In this document: piece by piece, positions 24,368 to 33,590 of the stretch
Position numbering within the stretch: the stretch's first letter is position 1
How the letters are laid out: every line of letters begins with the position of its first letter
NCBI GenBank assembly: GCA_016787705.1
Contig: JAEUTP010000008.1
Span: forward strand, 186,001 to 250,000
DNA length: 64,000 bases
Direction: 5' to 3'
DNA from: Bacteroidia bacterium
GTDB taxonomy: Bacteria > Bacteroidota > Bacteroidia > B-17B0 > Aurantibacillaceae
Program-made: the position numbers and the translations under genes
Notes under the pieces: model-generated
Database searches by the model: none
Seen by the model: only the letters and a program-made list of their open reading frames with translations
What the model was told of the DNA's origin: nothing

Positions 24368-26056
24368 TTGAAAACTGTAGCTAAAATTTTTGTTTGCGTA
24401 TTTTTCTTTTGCTATGATTGTTTGGCGCAAATTTCTCCTCCGATGGGCTCGCGTCTTAATTACAACCAGGTAATGTTTAAATATCCTGAAGTACAAGACG
24501 CTTTATTTTATAAGCTGATAGTTGATGCTTACGATTCTTCAAAAGCAGAAAAACCTTCTTTCAGTTTAGTTTTTAATGATTCCAATACCTGCACACTCGT
24601 TCGAAATTTAGAATTTGGTAAAAAATATGTTTGGAGAACGGAAGCCTACTCTCAATCTGGGCAAAAATTATCTGCATCGGAATCGTATAGTTTTTCTTTA
24701 TTAAAAAATGATTTTAATGATCCCAATATTTTTTCAGTCTCTCAGTATATTAATAAGCCGGAAAAATATAAAGATGGTATAGTATGGCTGGATAAATATT
24801 TTTGTGCGCTCGATCGCAACGGAAAAGTTGTATGGCAATTTCCTAAAAGCGTTAATAGTGCTTTTTTACCGGATAATATGACCGATCTGCACATGTACAG
24901 CAATGGAAATATTTCTTTTTCAAACGATACATCTTTATATTACTTTGATCGTGATATTAAATTGATATGGCATTGTCATGTTAGCATGTTAAAACCAATT
25001 TTAAAGGTTACTAATTTTCATCATGTTTTTAATCGTTTGCCTAATGGTAATTTTATTGCTTTAGCCTCAACGTTTGAAAAATTTAAATTAGATAAAGCAG
25101 ATGCTGCAACTTATACTTACGACAACAATATCATACTTGAATTTGATTCGGTGGGAAAACTTTTGTGGCATTGGGAATTCAGAAAACATGCTGATACATT
25201 ACTTGTTAAAGATGTTTTAAAAAAATACGGTACAAAAAATTCTAAACTATCGGTAATGGTTCATGGCAATTCGGTAAGTTACGATTCTACATACAAACAT
25301 CTTTATCTTGGTTGCCGCGATTTTAACAGAATCTATAAAATTGATAAATCGTCAAAAAAAATCATTGCTGAATATGGGCCAAAATTAACCGATTCGGATA
25401 CAAAAGTATTTCCAATAAATTTTTATTCGCGACAGCATGATGTAAAGCCCGTTGGAAAAAATGAAGTTTTATTATTTAATAATGGTGAAGAAACCGAAAA
25501 AGGTAAAAGCACAGTTATGAGAATTTTATTGCCGCAAAACGCTAAAGAAAAAGCAAAAAAAACCTGGGAGTTGGATCTGGATATTGATACTATACCGGGT
25601 AAAGCAATAAAATATGGTAGCGCTGAATTATTGAGCAATGGCAACTATTTAATTGGCGGCGGCACTAATGGCAGGATATTGGAAGTTACGGCTAATAAAG
25701 AACCGGTTTGGGACCTTTATTTAAGAGCAAAAACATTGGCCGTATTTCCGTTTGGAATATTTGCCCAATACAGGGCCTATTACAGCAGCTCGCTTTATCC
25801 ATATTACTTTGCAGTATCAATAAATAAAAGCAAAACCATAAAATTATTTAACGAGGGTACAGAGAACGACAGTTATAAATTGGAATTTTTTGCTACACCC
25901 TCTAATACAATTTCAAAAGCTGTTAGTGTATTAATTACGCCAATAATTAAGAGCGGTTATAGTTACACTGTCTCATCAAAAGACAACTCAGTAGTGAGTA
26001 TTAAGGTTACATCCCTGGGTTCAGGAATTGTTCAATGGTACACTATTAATAAGTAG
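24368..26056 (+). CDS. Arylsulfotransferase (ASST)-like secreted protein
   Basis: A 562-aa exported protein from TTG 24368, the only nearby start that gives the signal peptide (ending CLAQ). After a fibronectin-like N-terminal domain (about 25-115) it forms a propeller with ASST-type repeats: LDRNGKVVWQFPK, NFHHVFNRLPNGNFIALAS, VMVHGNSVSYDSTY, FYSRQHDVKPVGKNEVLLFNNG. The histidines in those strands recall catalytic and structural residues of aryl-sulfate sulfotransferases. Donor and acceptor are unknown, and an inactive binding propeller is possible. No operon partner. Confidence 0.82.
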   Translation: MKTVAKIFVCVFFFCYDCLAQISPPMGSRLNYNQVMFKYPEVQDALFYKLIVDAYDSSKAEKPSFSLVFNDSNTCTLVRNLEFGKKYVWRTEAYSQSGQKLSASESYSFSLLKNDFNDPNIFSVSQYINKPEKYKDGIVWLDKYFCALDRNGKVVWQFPKSVNSAFLPDNMTDLHMYSNGNISFSNDTSLYYFDRDIKLIWHCHVSMLKPILKVTNFHHVFNRLPNGNFIALASTFEKFKLDKADAATYTYDNNIILEFDSVGKLLWHWEFRKHADTLLVKDVLKKYGTKNSKLSVMVHGNSVSYDSTYKHLYLGCRDFNRIYKIDKSSKKIIAEYGPKLTDSDTKVFPINFYSRQHDVKPVGKNEVLLFNNGEETEKGKSTVMRILLPQNAKEKAKKTWELDLDIDTIPGKAIKYGSAELLSNGNYLIGGGTNGRILEVTANKEPVWDLYLRAKTLAVFPFGIFAQYRAYYSSSLYPYYFAVSINKSKTIKLFNEGTENDSYKLEFFATPSNTISKAVSVLITPIIKSGYSYTVSSKDNSVVSIKVTSLGSGIVQWYTINK

Positions 26057-26069
26057 TTAAGGCAGAATT

Positions 26070-26339
26070 CTAATGCCTGTGTTTCATGATCACAAACAAC
26101 ATGAACAATACAGGCAGTGAGCTTAACACCATACCTATATAACCTTTAGGATATTTTTCTTCTTCGTAATAATATTTTACGTTCAAAAAAATATTTAAGC
26201 CCGAAATAATAAAGCCTAAAATGCCCAAGGCAATTCCATAAAAAGCAAACTGAATTTTATAAATAGAAAGCGCTGCAAAAATGCCTATTAAAATAGAAAG
26301 GTAACCCAGCGCTTTATATACAAAACGATGACTGATCAT
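26070..26339 (-). CDS. Small membrane protein
   Basis: An 89-aa protein with three membrane helices (about 8-28, 30-50 and 68-86) and a charged YYEEEKYPKGY loop. No family is recognised. Its ATG overlaps the helicase stop (TAATG), so translation is coupled. It may modulate nothing more than envelope composition; no function is suggested by sequence. Confidence 0.7.
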   Translation of the reverse strand: MISHRFVYKALGYLSILIGIFAALSIYKIQFAFYGIALGILGFIISGLNIFLNVKYYYEEEKYPKGYIGMVLSSLPVLFMLFVIMKHRH

Positions 26340-27850
26340 TATTCAGCGTAATAGGTCATTAAACGTCGGCGCAATTTACTTGCATAAGTTTGGCATTGCC
26401 AATCTGTATGATTATTTGTAGAGTTAATGCATTTACCGTATTGGCGAACACGGTATTTCATTTCCTCCCCCAACAAATTAAACAACTCCATGGCCTCATC
26501 AAAATCTGCGGCATTATCTTTAATACGTGCAAAATGATCTTCTAAACTTTGATCCAGAACAGTTTGCGGTTTATGACCTTTACGTAAGGCCATGGTATAA
26601 CGGTCTTTTACAATAAATGCTTCTGCACTTGAATTTAAAAAACGCTCCTTAATTTCAGGAGGCATATCGTAATCGTTCTCTAATTCATAGTTCCACTCAT
26701 CTTTGTAGCGATGCTCCAGATACAAATGCGGCGCTGCAAAAACGTGTTTCCAGTCAATTGGATATTGCCACAAATTAAAACGGCGTGAGTTATTTCCAAG
26801 ATCAACGATCTTAAATACTTTTTTGTTTGGAAGGATACGGCTGCCACGACCAATCATCTGGTGATACAACGTTAATGATTTTGTAGCACGATTTAAGATG
26901 ATCGTTTCTACCTCGGGTTCATCAAAACCGGTAGTTAAAATACTTACAGATGTTAATACACCATCTTTTGTATTGCGGAACCATTCTAAGGTTTCTGCCC
27001 TGTCTTTATCACTGAATGTGCTATCTAAATGGCGAACGGGGTATCCTTTCTTTTTAAATGTTTCGTAAACTGCGCGGCTTGTTAAGATACCGGCATTAAA
27101 GATCAATGTTTTTGTACCCTTACCCATTTCTTCATAAGCTTCAATCAACTTACTTTGCATAATGGCCTGAGTGTATAATACTTCATGCGAACCAACGGTA
27201 AACTCACCGTTATTACCAACACGCAAAGAGCTTAGGTTAACATCGTAAGAATAGGTTTGTCCTTCGCATAAAAAACCTTGTTCGATCAGTGATGAAATAC
27301 TTTCGCCAACAATTAAAGTTGAATAGGTTTGATATAAGGGTAATTTTTTATTACTGCTTAAAGGTGTAGCTGTAACACCTAAAATATTTACATCGTTAAA
27401 GTAATGAAAGATCTTACGGAACGAATTGTTATGCGCCTCATCCACTATCACTAATCCAATATCTTCTAAAAACTGATCATTCTCTTGCAAACGGTTATTT
27501 AATGTTTCAACAAGGGCGGTAAAACTTTGATAATCGCTTTGATGCGGTAATTGCTTTACTTCGCTATTAATAACTTTATTGCTAATGCCTACTTCGGCCA
27601 ATACATCCGAGGTTTGCTTTCCCAACTCAATACGGTGCGTTAATATCAACACTTTACGTTTAAATTGCTGAATATAACGTTTGGCTATCTCGCTAAAAAT
27701 AATGGTTTTTCCGCCACCGGTTGGTAATTGAAAAAGTAAATTAGCGTTGGGTGGTAATTCTACCAGTTTATTAAAAATATTTGTTACAGCCGCTTCCTGG
27801 TAAGGATATAATTTACGGGGTTCTGCTGCTTCAATTTTGTCGTCTGTCAT
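26339..27850 (-). CDS. DEAD/DEAH box helicase (superfamily 2)
   Basis: A 503-aa ATP-dependent helicase from ATG 27850 (an in-frame TTG at 27865 lies between this ATG and the -7 box TATATTTG at 27870-27877, too close to be used). Motif I is QLPTGGGKTIIFSEIAK, motif II DEAH in VIVDEAHNNSF, motif III GVTATP and motif VI QMIGRGSRILP. It resembles type-III-restriction-like/UvrB-type SF2 helicases, as in RadD/YejH. The C-terminal 150 residues hold no known nuclease. No methylase or restriction partner is adjacent, so I do not call it a defence gene. Confidence 0.9.
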   Translation of the reverse strand: MTDDKIEAAEPRKLYPYQEAAVTNIFNKLVELPPNANLLFQLPTGGGKTIIFSEIAKRYIQQFKRKVLILTHRIELGKQTSDVLAEVGISNKVINSEVKQLPHQSDYQSFTALVETLNNRLQENDQFLEDIGLVIVDEAHNNSFRKIFHYFNDVNILGVTATPLSSNKKLPLYQTYSTLIVGESISSLIEQGFLCEGQTYSYDVNLSSLRVGNNGEFTVGSHEVLYTQAIMQSKLIEAYEEMGKGTKTLIFNAGILTSRAVYETFKKKGYPVRHLDSTFSDKDRAETLEWFRNTKDGVLTSVSILTTGFDEPEVETIILNRATKSLTLYHQMIGRGSRILPNKKVFKIVDLGNNSRRFNLWQYPIDWKHVFAAPHLYLEHRYKDEWNYELENDYDMPPEIKERFLNSSAEAFIVKDRYTMALRKGHKPQTVLDQSLEDHFARIKDNAADFDEAMELFNLLGEEMKYRVRQYGKCINSTNNHTDWQCQTYASKLRRRLMTYYAE

Positions 27851-27869
27851 GTTAAAAAATGGCAATTTG

Positions 27870-27877
27870 CAAATATA
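27870..27877 (-). promoter_or_regulatory. -7 box upstream of helicase
   Basis: TATATTTG on the - strand, about 20 nt before ATG 27850. It supports that start rather than TTG 27865. Confidence 0.55.
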
Positions 27878-27989
27878 CGGCTAAAGCGAGTAAATACCAT
27901 CAAATTTTATTAAGAAATAGGTAGGGATTTAAACAATTTAAGAAGATTTAATAAATACACAGAGGTAATATTTTGGTATCTTCGCCCTC

Positions 27990-29585
27990 GTGCAAAGAAA
28001 ATTCAATTACCTTCTTTTAAGTTTACTTTCTGCATTTCTTTTATCTGCAGGATGGATGTTTCATCAATCTATTTTCATCTTTTTTGGATTTGTTCCTTTG
28101 TTGCAATTAGAAGATCATTTTAAGCAACGTAGCGATATTGCCAGGCGAAAATTAAAATTATTCGGTTATACGTACCTTACTTTTTTAAGCTGGAATCTTT
28201 TAACCACCTGGTGGATCAGTTATGCCTCATTTGGCGGAGCCTGCATGGCATTTATCCTTAACTCATTATTTATGAGTTTTGTTTTTATTATTTTTTCCGA
28301 TTTAAAAAACCGTATTAATAAACCTTACGCTACATGGTTGCTAATTCCAATATGGATTGCTTATGAATATGGCCATAGCATTTGGGATATGTCGTGGACC
28401 TGGCTTATCCTAGGAAATGTTTTTGCTTTTAATACCAACTTCGTGCAATGGTTTGAATTTACAGGCACCAGCGGCGGCACACTGTGGATATTGTTTACGA
28501 ACATCCTTATTTTTTCGGTTATTAAGAACAATACAGCTTTAAAAATAATTTCAAAACCTATTTTAAAAATTGCCTTTACTATACTTATTCCCATTTTATT
28601 TTCTTATTTAATTTTTGTTATTCGTAAGCCGCTATTGGCATCAAAAGAAAAAATAAACGTTGTAGTTGTACAGCCAAATATCGATCCCTACAATGCCAAA
28701 TTTGTAATGGATTTTCAACTGCAATTTCAACGTTTTTTAGATCTTGTAAGAGGAAAAGTAAATAACGAAACAGATTATATTGTTTTACCTGAAACCTTTA
28801 TTATTGGCGAAGGACTTGATGAAGATGATCTTGCTAACAATCCGGCTATTACAAGATTTAGTGATAGTCTTATTAAAAAATTCCCAAAATTAAAAATCGT
28901 TGTTGGAGCAGATAGTTATAAAATATTTAAACACAAAAGCGAGATAACCTCTACAGCAAGAGAAGACGACGGTATTTTTTACGATTCTTATAATACCGCA
29001 CTACAGTTGGATGCTACAGGAATACAGATCTATCACAAATCAAAACTGGTACCCGGTGCAGAAATAATGCCACTGGCTTTTCTATTAAAACCCTTAGAAA
29101 GCCTTGCACTGGATATGGGTGGCACAATGGGTACACTAGGCACACAAAAAGAACGTGCCGTTTTTACCGATAAAACAACCGGCACCAATGTGGCACCCGT
29201 TATTTGCTATGAAAGCATTTATTCAGATTACGTTACAGAATATGTGAGAAAAAAAGCCAATATTATTTTTATAATTACCAATGATGGCTGGTGGGAAAAT
29301 ACACCCGGCCATGTGCAGCATTTATATTACGCGCGCTTAAGAGCTATTGAAAACCGCTTGCAAATAGCCCGCAGTGCCAATACCGGTATTAGCTGCTTTA
29401 TTGATGAGTTTGGAACTATTACTGATGCCACTAAATACTGGGAAGATGCCGTTATTACAAAAACCTTGTACTTGAACAACAACCCTACTTTTTTCTCAAA
29501 ATTTGGTGATCTCATCTCTTATTTTTCGGCTTTTATTTCGCTGCTTTTAGTCTTGTATTCTATCTTTTTAAGATTCAGGAAATAA
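27990..29585 (+). CDS. lnt: Apolipoprotein N-acyltransferase
   Basis: A 531-aa inner-membrane enzyme from GTG 27990 that adds the third acyl chain to the N-terminal cysteine of lipoproteins. The first 215 residues form several membrane helices; the nitrilase-type domain follows, with the triad visible as E in VLPETFIIGEG, K in YHKSKLVPGAE and C in VICYESIYSDYV. NDGWWENTPGHVQHLYYARLRAIE is a family hallmark (parts quoted). Length fits. Lipoproteins are frequent in this window. TATCTTCG at 27977-27984 resembles the -7 box and lies 5 nt before the start. Confidence 0.94.
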   Translation: MQRKFNYLLLSLLSAFLLSAGWMFHQSIFIFFGFVPLLQLEDHFKQRSDIARRKLKLFGYTYLTFLSWNLLTTWWISYASFGGACMAFILNSLFMSFVFIIFSDLKNRINKPYATWLLIPIWIAYEYGHSIWDMSWTWLILGNVFAFNTNFVQWFEFTGTSGGTLWILFTNILIFSVIKNNTALKIISKPILKIAFTILIPILFSYLIFVIRKPLLASKEKINVVVVQPNIDPYNAKFVMDFQLQFQRFLDLVRGKVNNETDYIVLPETFIIGEGLDEDDLANNPAITRFSDSLIKKFPKLKIVVGADSYKIFKHKSEITSTAREDDGIFYDSYNTALQLDATGIQIYHKSKLVPGAEIMPLAFLLKPLESLALDMGGTMGTLGTQKERAVFTDKTTGTNVAPVICYESIYSDYVTEYVRKKANIIFIITNDGWWENTPGHVQHLYYARLRAIENRLQIARSANTGISCFIDEFGTITDATKYWEDAVITKTLYLNNNPTFFSKFGDLISYFSAFISLLLVLYSIFLRFRK

Positions 29586-29595
29586 AAATATCAAT

Positions 29596-29626
29596 CTCCC
29601 TAAGCCCCTTCTCCAAGGGGGAATAG
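29596..29626. repeat. Dispersed palindromic repeat
   Basis: CCCCTT (29605-29610), a CTCC loop, then AAGGGG (29615-29620) make a 6-bp hairpin in pyrimidine-rich DNA after lnt. It belongs by appearance to the family in hemF and near 42650 and 61509-61625. Confidence 0.6.
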
Positions 29627-29735
29627 GATACATAAAAAATCAGTGAAAATTTGTTTGATCTGCGGCAAAAAACACAACAGTTGTTATCCAAATTTCAGTA
29701 AAAAAATTATCTTTGTACTCATTAATTAAAGTTTT

Positions 29736-30449
29736 ATGGGACGGATATTTCAGACAAGAAAAGCAACCATGTTTAAACGTTATGCCAAGATGGCTAAAGC
29801 GTTTACAAAAATTGGAAGAGAAATTGTAATGGCGGTTAAAGCAGGTGGTCCTCACCCCGAAAATAATCCGCGTTTAAGAATGATCATGCAAAATGCCAAG
29901 GCCGTAAATATGCCAAAAGCCAATGTAGAAGCAGCCATTAAACGTGCGAGTGAAAAAGATGCTGGCAATTACGATGAAGTAATTTATGAAGGTTATGCGC
30001 CCCATGGTGTACCTGTTTTGGTTCAATGCACTACTAATAACCCAACGCGTACTGTTGCAAGTGTGCGATTATATTTTAACCGCGCAAACGGCGCTATGGG
30101 CACTAACGGTTCAGTAAGTTTTATGTTTGAACATGTTGTGTTATTTAAAATTGATGCCGCAGGTTTAAATAAAGATGACATGGAATTAGAATTGATAGAT
30201 TTTGGTTTGGAAGATATTTCGCATGACGAAGAGAATAATCAATTCATTATACAAACGCAGTTTACCGATTATGGAAAAATGCAGGCTGCATTAGAAGAAA
30301 GAAAAATACCGGTTTTAGAAACAAGTAAAATTTATAGTCCTACCACTACCAAAGAATTGACCCCTGAACAAGAAGCTGAGGTAATGGCCATGATCGAAAA
30401 AATGGAAGAGGACGATGATATTGAAGCGGTTTACCACAATATTGCTTAA
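29736..30449 (+). CDS. yebC: YebC/PmpR family transcriptional regulator/translation factor
   Basis: A 237-aa TACO1/YebC protein. It has the near-universal start GRIFQTRKATMFKRYAKMAKAF, then PRLRMIMQNAKAVNMPKANVEAAIKRA and YEGYAPHGVPVLVQC..NNPTRT. YebC-type proteins act in transcription or in easing ribosome stalling. The C-terminal ferredoxin-like domain is complete. TATCTTTG at 29708-29715 is a likely -7 box. recJ follows after 5 nt, so both are in one transcript. Confidence 0.95.
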   Translation: MGRIFQTRKATMFKRYAKMAKAFTKIGREIVMAVKAGGPHPENNPRLRMIMQNAKAVNMPKANVEAAIKRASEKDAGNYDEVIYEGYAPHGVPVLVQCTTNNPTRTVASVRLYFNRANGAMGTNGSVSFMFEHVVLFKIDAAGLNKDDMELELIDFGLEDISHDEENNQFIIQTQFTDYGKMQAALEERKIPVLETSKIYSPTTTKELTPEQEAEVMAMIEKMEEDDDIEAVYHNIA

Positions 30450-30454
30450 CCGCT

Positions 30455-32170
30455 TTGGAAAAGCAATGGAAGATACATACCAACAGCAATACACATGCTG
30501 TTGAAGAATTACAGCAGCAATTAAATGTTGATGCCATTATTGCAAAGCTATTAGTGCAACGCAACATTTTTAATTTTGAAGAAGCCAAAGATTTCTTTCG
30601 TCCGGACTTAAAACAATTACACGATCCTTTTTTAATGAAAGGAATGGATATTGCTATTGAAAGAATTAATACAGCTATTGAAAAAAATGAAAAGGTTTTA
30701 ATTTATGGCGATTATGATGTAGATGGCACAACTGCTGTAAGCGTGGTTTATAGCTTTTTTAAGGATCATATTGCAAAAATAGATTATTATATCCCGGATC
30801 GTTATAAAGAAGGTTACGGCATTTCGTTCACTGCTATTGATTTTGCAAAAGAAAATAATTTTTCATTGATCATTGCTTTGGATTGCGGTATAAAAGCAAA
30901 CGAGAAAATTGATTATGCCAATCAAAAAAATATCGATTTTATTATTTGTGATCATCACCTTCCGGGAGATGAAGTGCCGAAAGCTGTTGCGGTACTTGAT
31001 CCAAAACAAAACGATTGTAATTATCCCTACAAAGAATTAAGTGGCTGTGGCATTGGCTTAAAATTAATTGAAGCATTTTCTAAAAAAAATAATTTTGCCT
31101 TAGAGACCTGTTATAAATACTTGGACCTTGTTGCCGTGAGTATAGCGGCAGATATTGTTCCTTTGAATGGAGAAAACCGCGTAATGGCTCATTTTGGTTT
31201 GGAAAAAATAAATAAAGATCCAAGACCGGGAATAAAAGCTTTATTGAATTTAAATCAGTTAAAACAAGCCATTACCATTACCACATTGGTTTTTGTTTTA
31301 GCACCACGCATTAACGCGGCCGGTCGTATTGAACATGGCAGTAAGGCCGTAGAGTTGTTAATTTGCGAAGATGACATTCATGCTGAAGAATTTGCAAAAG
31401 CCATTAACGAAACCAATACACAACGTAAAGACCTTGATCTTGGCACAACTACAGAAGCAATTGCACAACTGGAAGAGAATATATTAACTCCAAATAAAAA
31501 ATCTACGGTGTTGTTTAGTCCAACATGGCATAAAGGTGTTGTTGGTATTGTTGCCTCACGCCTAATTGAAAAATATTATCGTCCTACAATTATTTTAACC
31601 GAGAGTGATGGTAAAGTTTCAGGCAGTGCGCGCAGTGTTAAGGAATATGATGTTTACAGTGCTATTGAAAAATGCAGTGACCTTTTGGAACAATTTGGCG
31701 GACATAAGTTTGCCGCAGGTTTAACAATGAAAAAAGAAAACCTGGATGCTTTTATTGAAAAATTTGAAAAAGTAGTAAGCGAAAGTATTACCGAAGATCA
31801 ATTAATTCCAAAAGTTGATATTGATATTGAATTGGAGTTTCACGAAATAAGCGATAAGTTGGTACGCATTTTAAAACAGTTTGCGCCGCACGGCCCGCAT
31901 AACATGACACCTTCTTTCTGTTGCAAGAATGTGTTTGAGACCGGCTGGGGTAAGGTGTTTGGTAATAATCATTTAAAATTAGAACTCTTTCAAAAATCAA
32001 ATCCTAATATCCGTTTTCAGGCTATTGCTTACGATAAAGGCGATTACATTAATTTCTTTCAAAGAAAGATACCAATGGATATTGTATTTAAGATCCAGGA
32101 AAACGAATACAAAGGCGTTAGCACCATTCAATTAATGATCGAAGATCTGAAGGTGAACCAGGGTAAATAA
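30455..32170 (+). CDS. recJ: Single-stranded-DNA-specific exonuclease RecJ
   Basis: A 571-aa 5'-3' exonuclease for recombination and mismatch repair. TTG 30455 is the only start that keeps full length. The DHH domain shows LIYGDYDVDGTTA (motif I), ALDCGI (motif II) and IICDHHLPGDEV (motif III); then GIGLKLIEA, a DHHA1 domain with SGSARSV...FGGHKFAAGLTM, and a C-terminal OB-like domain. Metal-binding aspartates and histidines are intact. Length is normal for Bacteroidota RecJ. It is downstream of yebC. Confidence 0.95.
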   Translation: MEKQWKIHTNSNTHAVEELQQQLNVDAIIAKLLVQRNIFNFEEAKDFFRPDLKQLHDPFLMKGMDIAIERINTAIEKNEKVLIYGDYDVDGTTAVSVVYSFFKDHIAKIDYYIPDRYKEGYGISFTAIDFAKENNFSLIIALDCGIKANEKIDYANQKNIDFIICDHHLPGDEVPKAVAVLDPKQNDCNYPYKELSGCGIGLKLIEAFSKKNNFALETCYKYLDLVAVSIAADIVPLNGENRVMAHFGLEKINKDPRPGIKALLNLNQLKQAITITTLVFVLAPRINAAGRIEHGSKAVELLICEDDIHAEEFAKAINETNTQRKDLDLGTTTEAIAQLEENILTPNKKSTVLFSPTWHKGVVGIVASRLIEKYYRPTIILTESDGKVSGSARSVKEYDVYSAIEKCSDLLEQFGGHKFAAGLTMKKENLDAFIEKFEKVVSESITEDQLIPKVDIDIELEFHEISDKLVRILKQFAPHGPHNMTPSFCCKNVFETGWGKVFGNNHLKLELFQKSNPNIRFQAIAYDKGDYINFFQRKIPMDIVFKIQENEYKGVSTIQLMIEDLKVNQGK

Positions 32171-32227
32171 TTTTATTTAACACTTTGTTTGACATTATTT
32201 ATTATCTTTATTTAAAAATTAAAATTC

Positions 32228-33517
32228 ATGAAATCAAAAATTCTTATTTTATCAACAATTGCCATTTTTTTACTTTTATTTACAAACTGTAAGAAAAAAG
32301 ATAAAAACCCTGAGCCGGAACCAGCGCCTGCAACGCCATCGCCTTTGGCAACGTTAAGCACCTTAACTATTAGCTCAATAACAGAAACAACTGCAATAGG
32401 CGGAGGTAATATAAGTTCAGAGGGAACAAGTGCAATTACAGCTGTAGGTGTATGTTGGGATACCAATACATCGCCTACAACATTAAAACCACACACAAAT
32501 AACGGTGCGGGAACAGGCACGTACACAAGCTCTATAACAGGTTTGTTACCGAATACAACTTATTATGTTAGAGCTTATGCTACAAATGGTTCGGGCACAG
32601 TATATGGAAATGAAGTTAGTTTTAAGACCAAATCCATATGGACTAAGGCAAATGTTACGTCTGGAAACACAATTTTTGTAAACTCAACTGCAATTATAGG
32701 TTCTGATATTTTCTGTCCAGTAAGTCAGTCTTCTGTTACATCTGTCATAAAAACTTCAAGTGATAATGGAGCAACGTGGTCGCAAGTTGGCACTACAATA
32801 AATGAAGGTGATATTTCTATATTTTCAAATGGGACAGAGCTGTTTAGTGGTATGTTAAATGGGATTTATAAATCTACCAACAATTCAGTAACATGGACTA
32901 ATTCAAGCTCAGGCTTACCTACAGCGTCAATTACTCCAAAAATTAAAACGTTTACTAAGTCCGGATCAAGTATTTTTGCGGGGGGAAACATTGGCGTATT
33001 TCGTTCAACTGATAATGGAAGCTCTTGGATAGATGCAAACAATGGGCTTGGTGTTTCATCGGTCATAGAATTGTTTTCAGCTGGTTCAATTGTTTTTGCA
33101 GGAACATCTAATGATTGCTATAGATCGGCTGATAACGGGACTAGTTGGAATACTATAAACACTGGTTTACCTCTTACAAATAAAAATATTCATAATTTTT
33201 GCAGTAATGGCAATACGATTTTATTAGTTGCAGGAAATCTTAATACACTTTATTTATCAAATGATAATGGAAATACTTGGTCTATTGCAAATAATAGCAT
33301 TGGAATTTTAGTAAATGCCGTAGTAAGTTACGGTAACAATTTCTATATTTCAACTTTTTCAGGAGTATATGTATCCGAAGATAATGGCTTAACATGGCAA
33401 AATATAAGTCAAGGTCTAGCGAATAATGAAATTAAAAAGTTGCTAGTTAGGGGAAATATGCTTATTGGTTTTTTGAATGGTAACGCTACGTACGATACTT
33501 ATAATTACCCCTTATAA
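32228..33517 (+). CDS. Lipoprotein with Fn3-like and BNR (Asp-box) repeats
   Basis: A 429-aa lipoprotein. The signal sequence ends in LLFTNC, an SPII-type site, followed by a Pro/Glu linker. Residues about 45-135 resemble a Bacteroidota Fn3-like domain (ITAVGVCWDTNTSPT, LPNTTYYVRAYATN). The rest forms a beta-propeller with Asp-box repeats SxDxGxxW: SSDNGATW, STDNGSSW, SADNGTSW, SNDNGNTW, SEDNGLTW. It may bind glycans at the cell surface; sialidase catalytic residues are not evident. A terminator follows. Confidence 0.88.
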   Translation: MKSKILILSTIAIFLLLFTNCKKKDKNPEPEPAPATPSPLATLSTLTISSITETTAIGGGNISSEGTSAITAVGVCWDTNTSPTTLKPHTNNGAGTGTYTSSITGLLPNTTYYVRAYATNGSGTVYGNEVSFKTKSIWTKANVTSGNTIFVNSTAIIGSDIFCPVSQSSVTSVIKTSSDNGATWSQVGTTINEGDISIFSNGTELFSGMLNGIYKSTNNSVTWTNSSSGLPTASITPKIKTFTKSGSSIFAGGNIGVFRSTDNGSSWIDANNGLGVSSVIELFSAGSIVFAGTSNDCYRSADNGTSWNTINTGLPLTNKNIHNFCSNGNTILLVAGNLNTLYLSNDNGNTWSIANNSIGILVNAVVSYGNNFYISTFSGVYVSEDNGLTWQNISQGLANNEIKKLLVRGNMLIGFLNGNATYDTYNYPL

Positions 33518-33535
33518 AGTTTACATGGTATTTAA

Positions 33536-33570
33536 AAAAAAGGCTTACAAAATCTGTAAGCCTTTTTTAT
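33536..33570. terminator. Bidirectional intrinsic terminator
   Basis: AAAGGCTTACA and TGTAAGCCTTT form an 11-bp stem with A and T runs on the flanks, between the lipoprotein (+) and the low-complexity secreted gene (-). Confidence 0.85.
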
Positions 33571-33590
33571 TTACTAATATCTTTTTTTAA

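Noticed and set aside
26339..27850. Restriction-modification or defence helicase
   Set aside because: No methylase, nuclease domain or partner gene; it fits a RadD-like housekeeping helicase.
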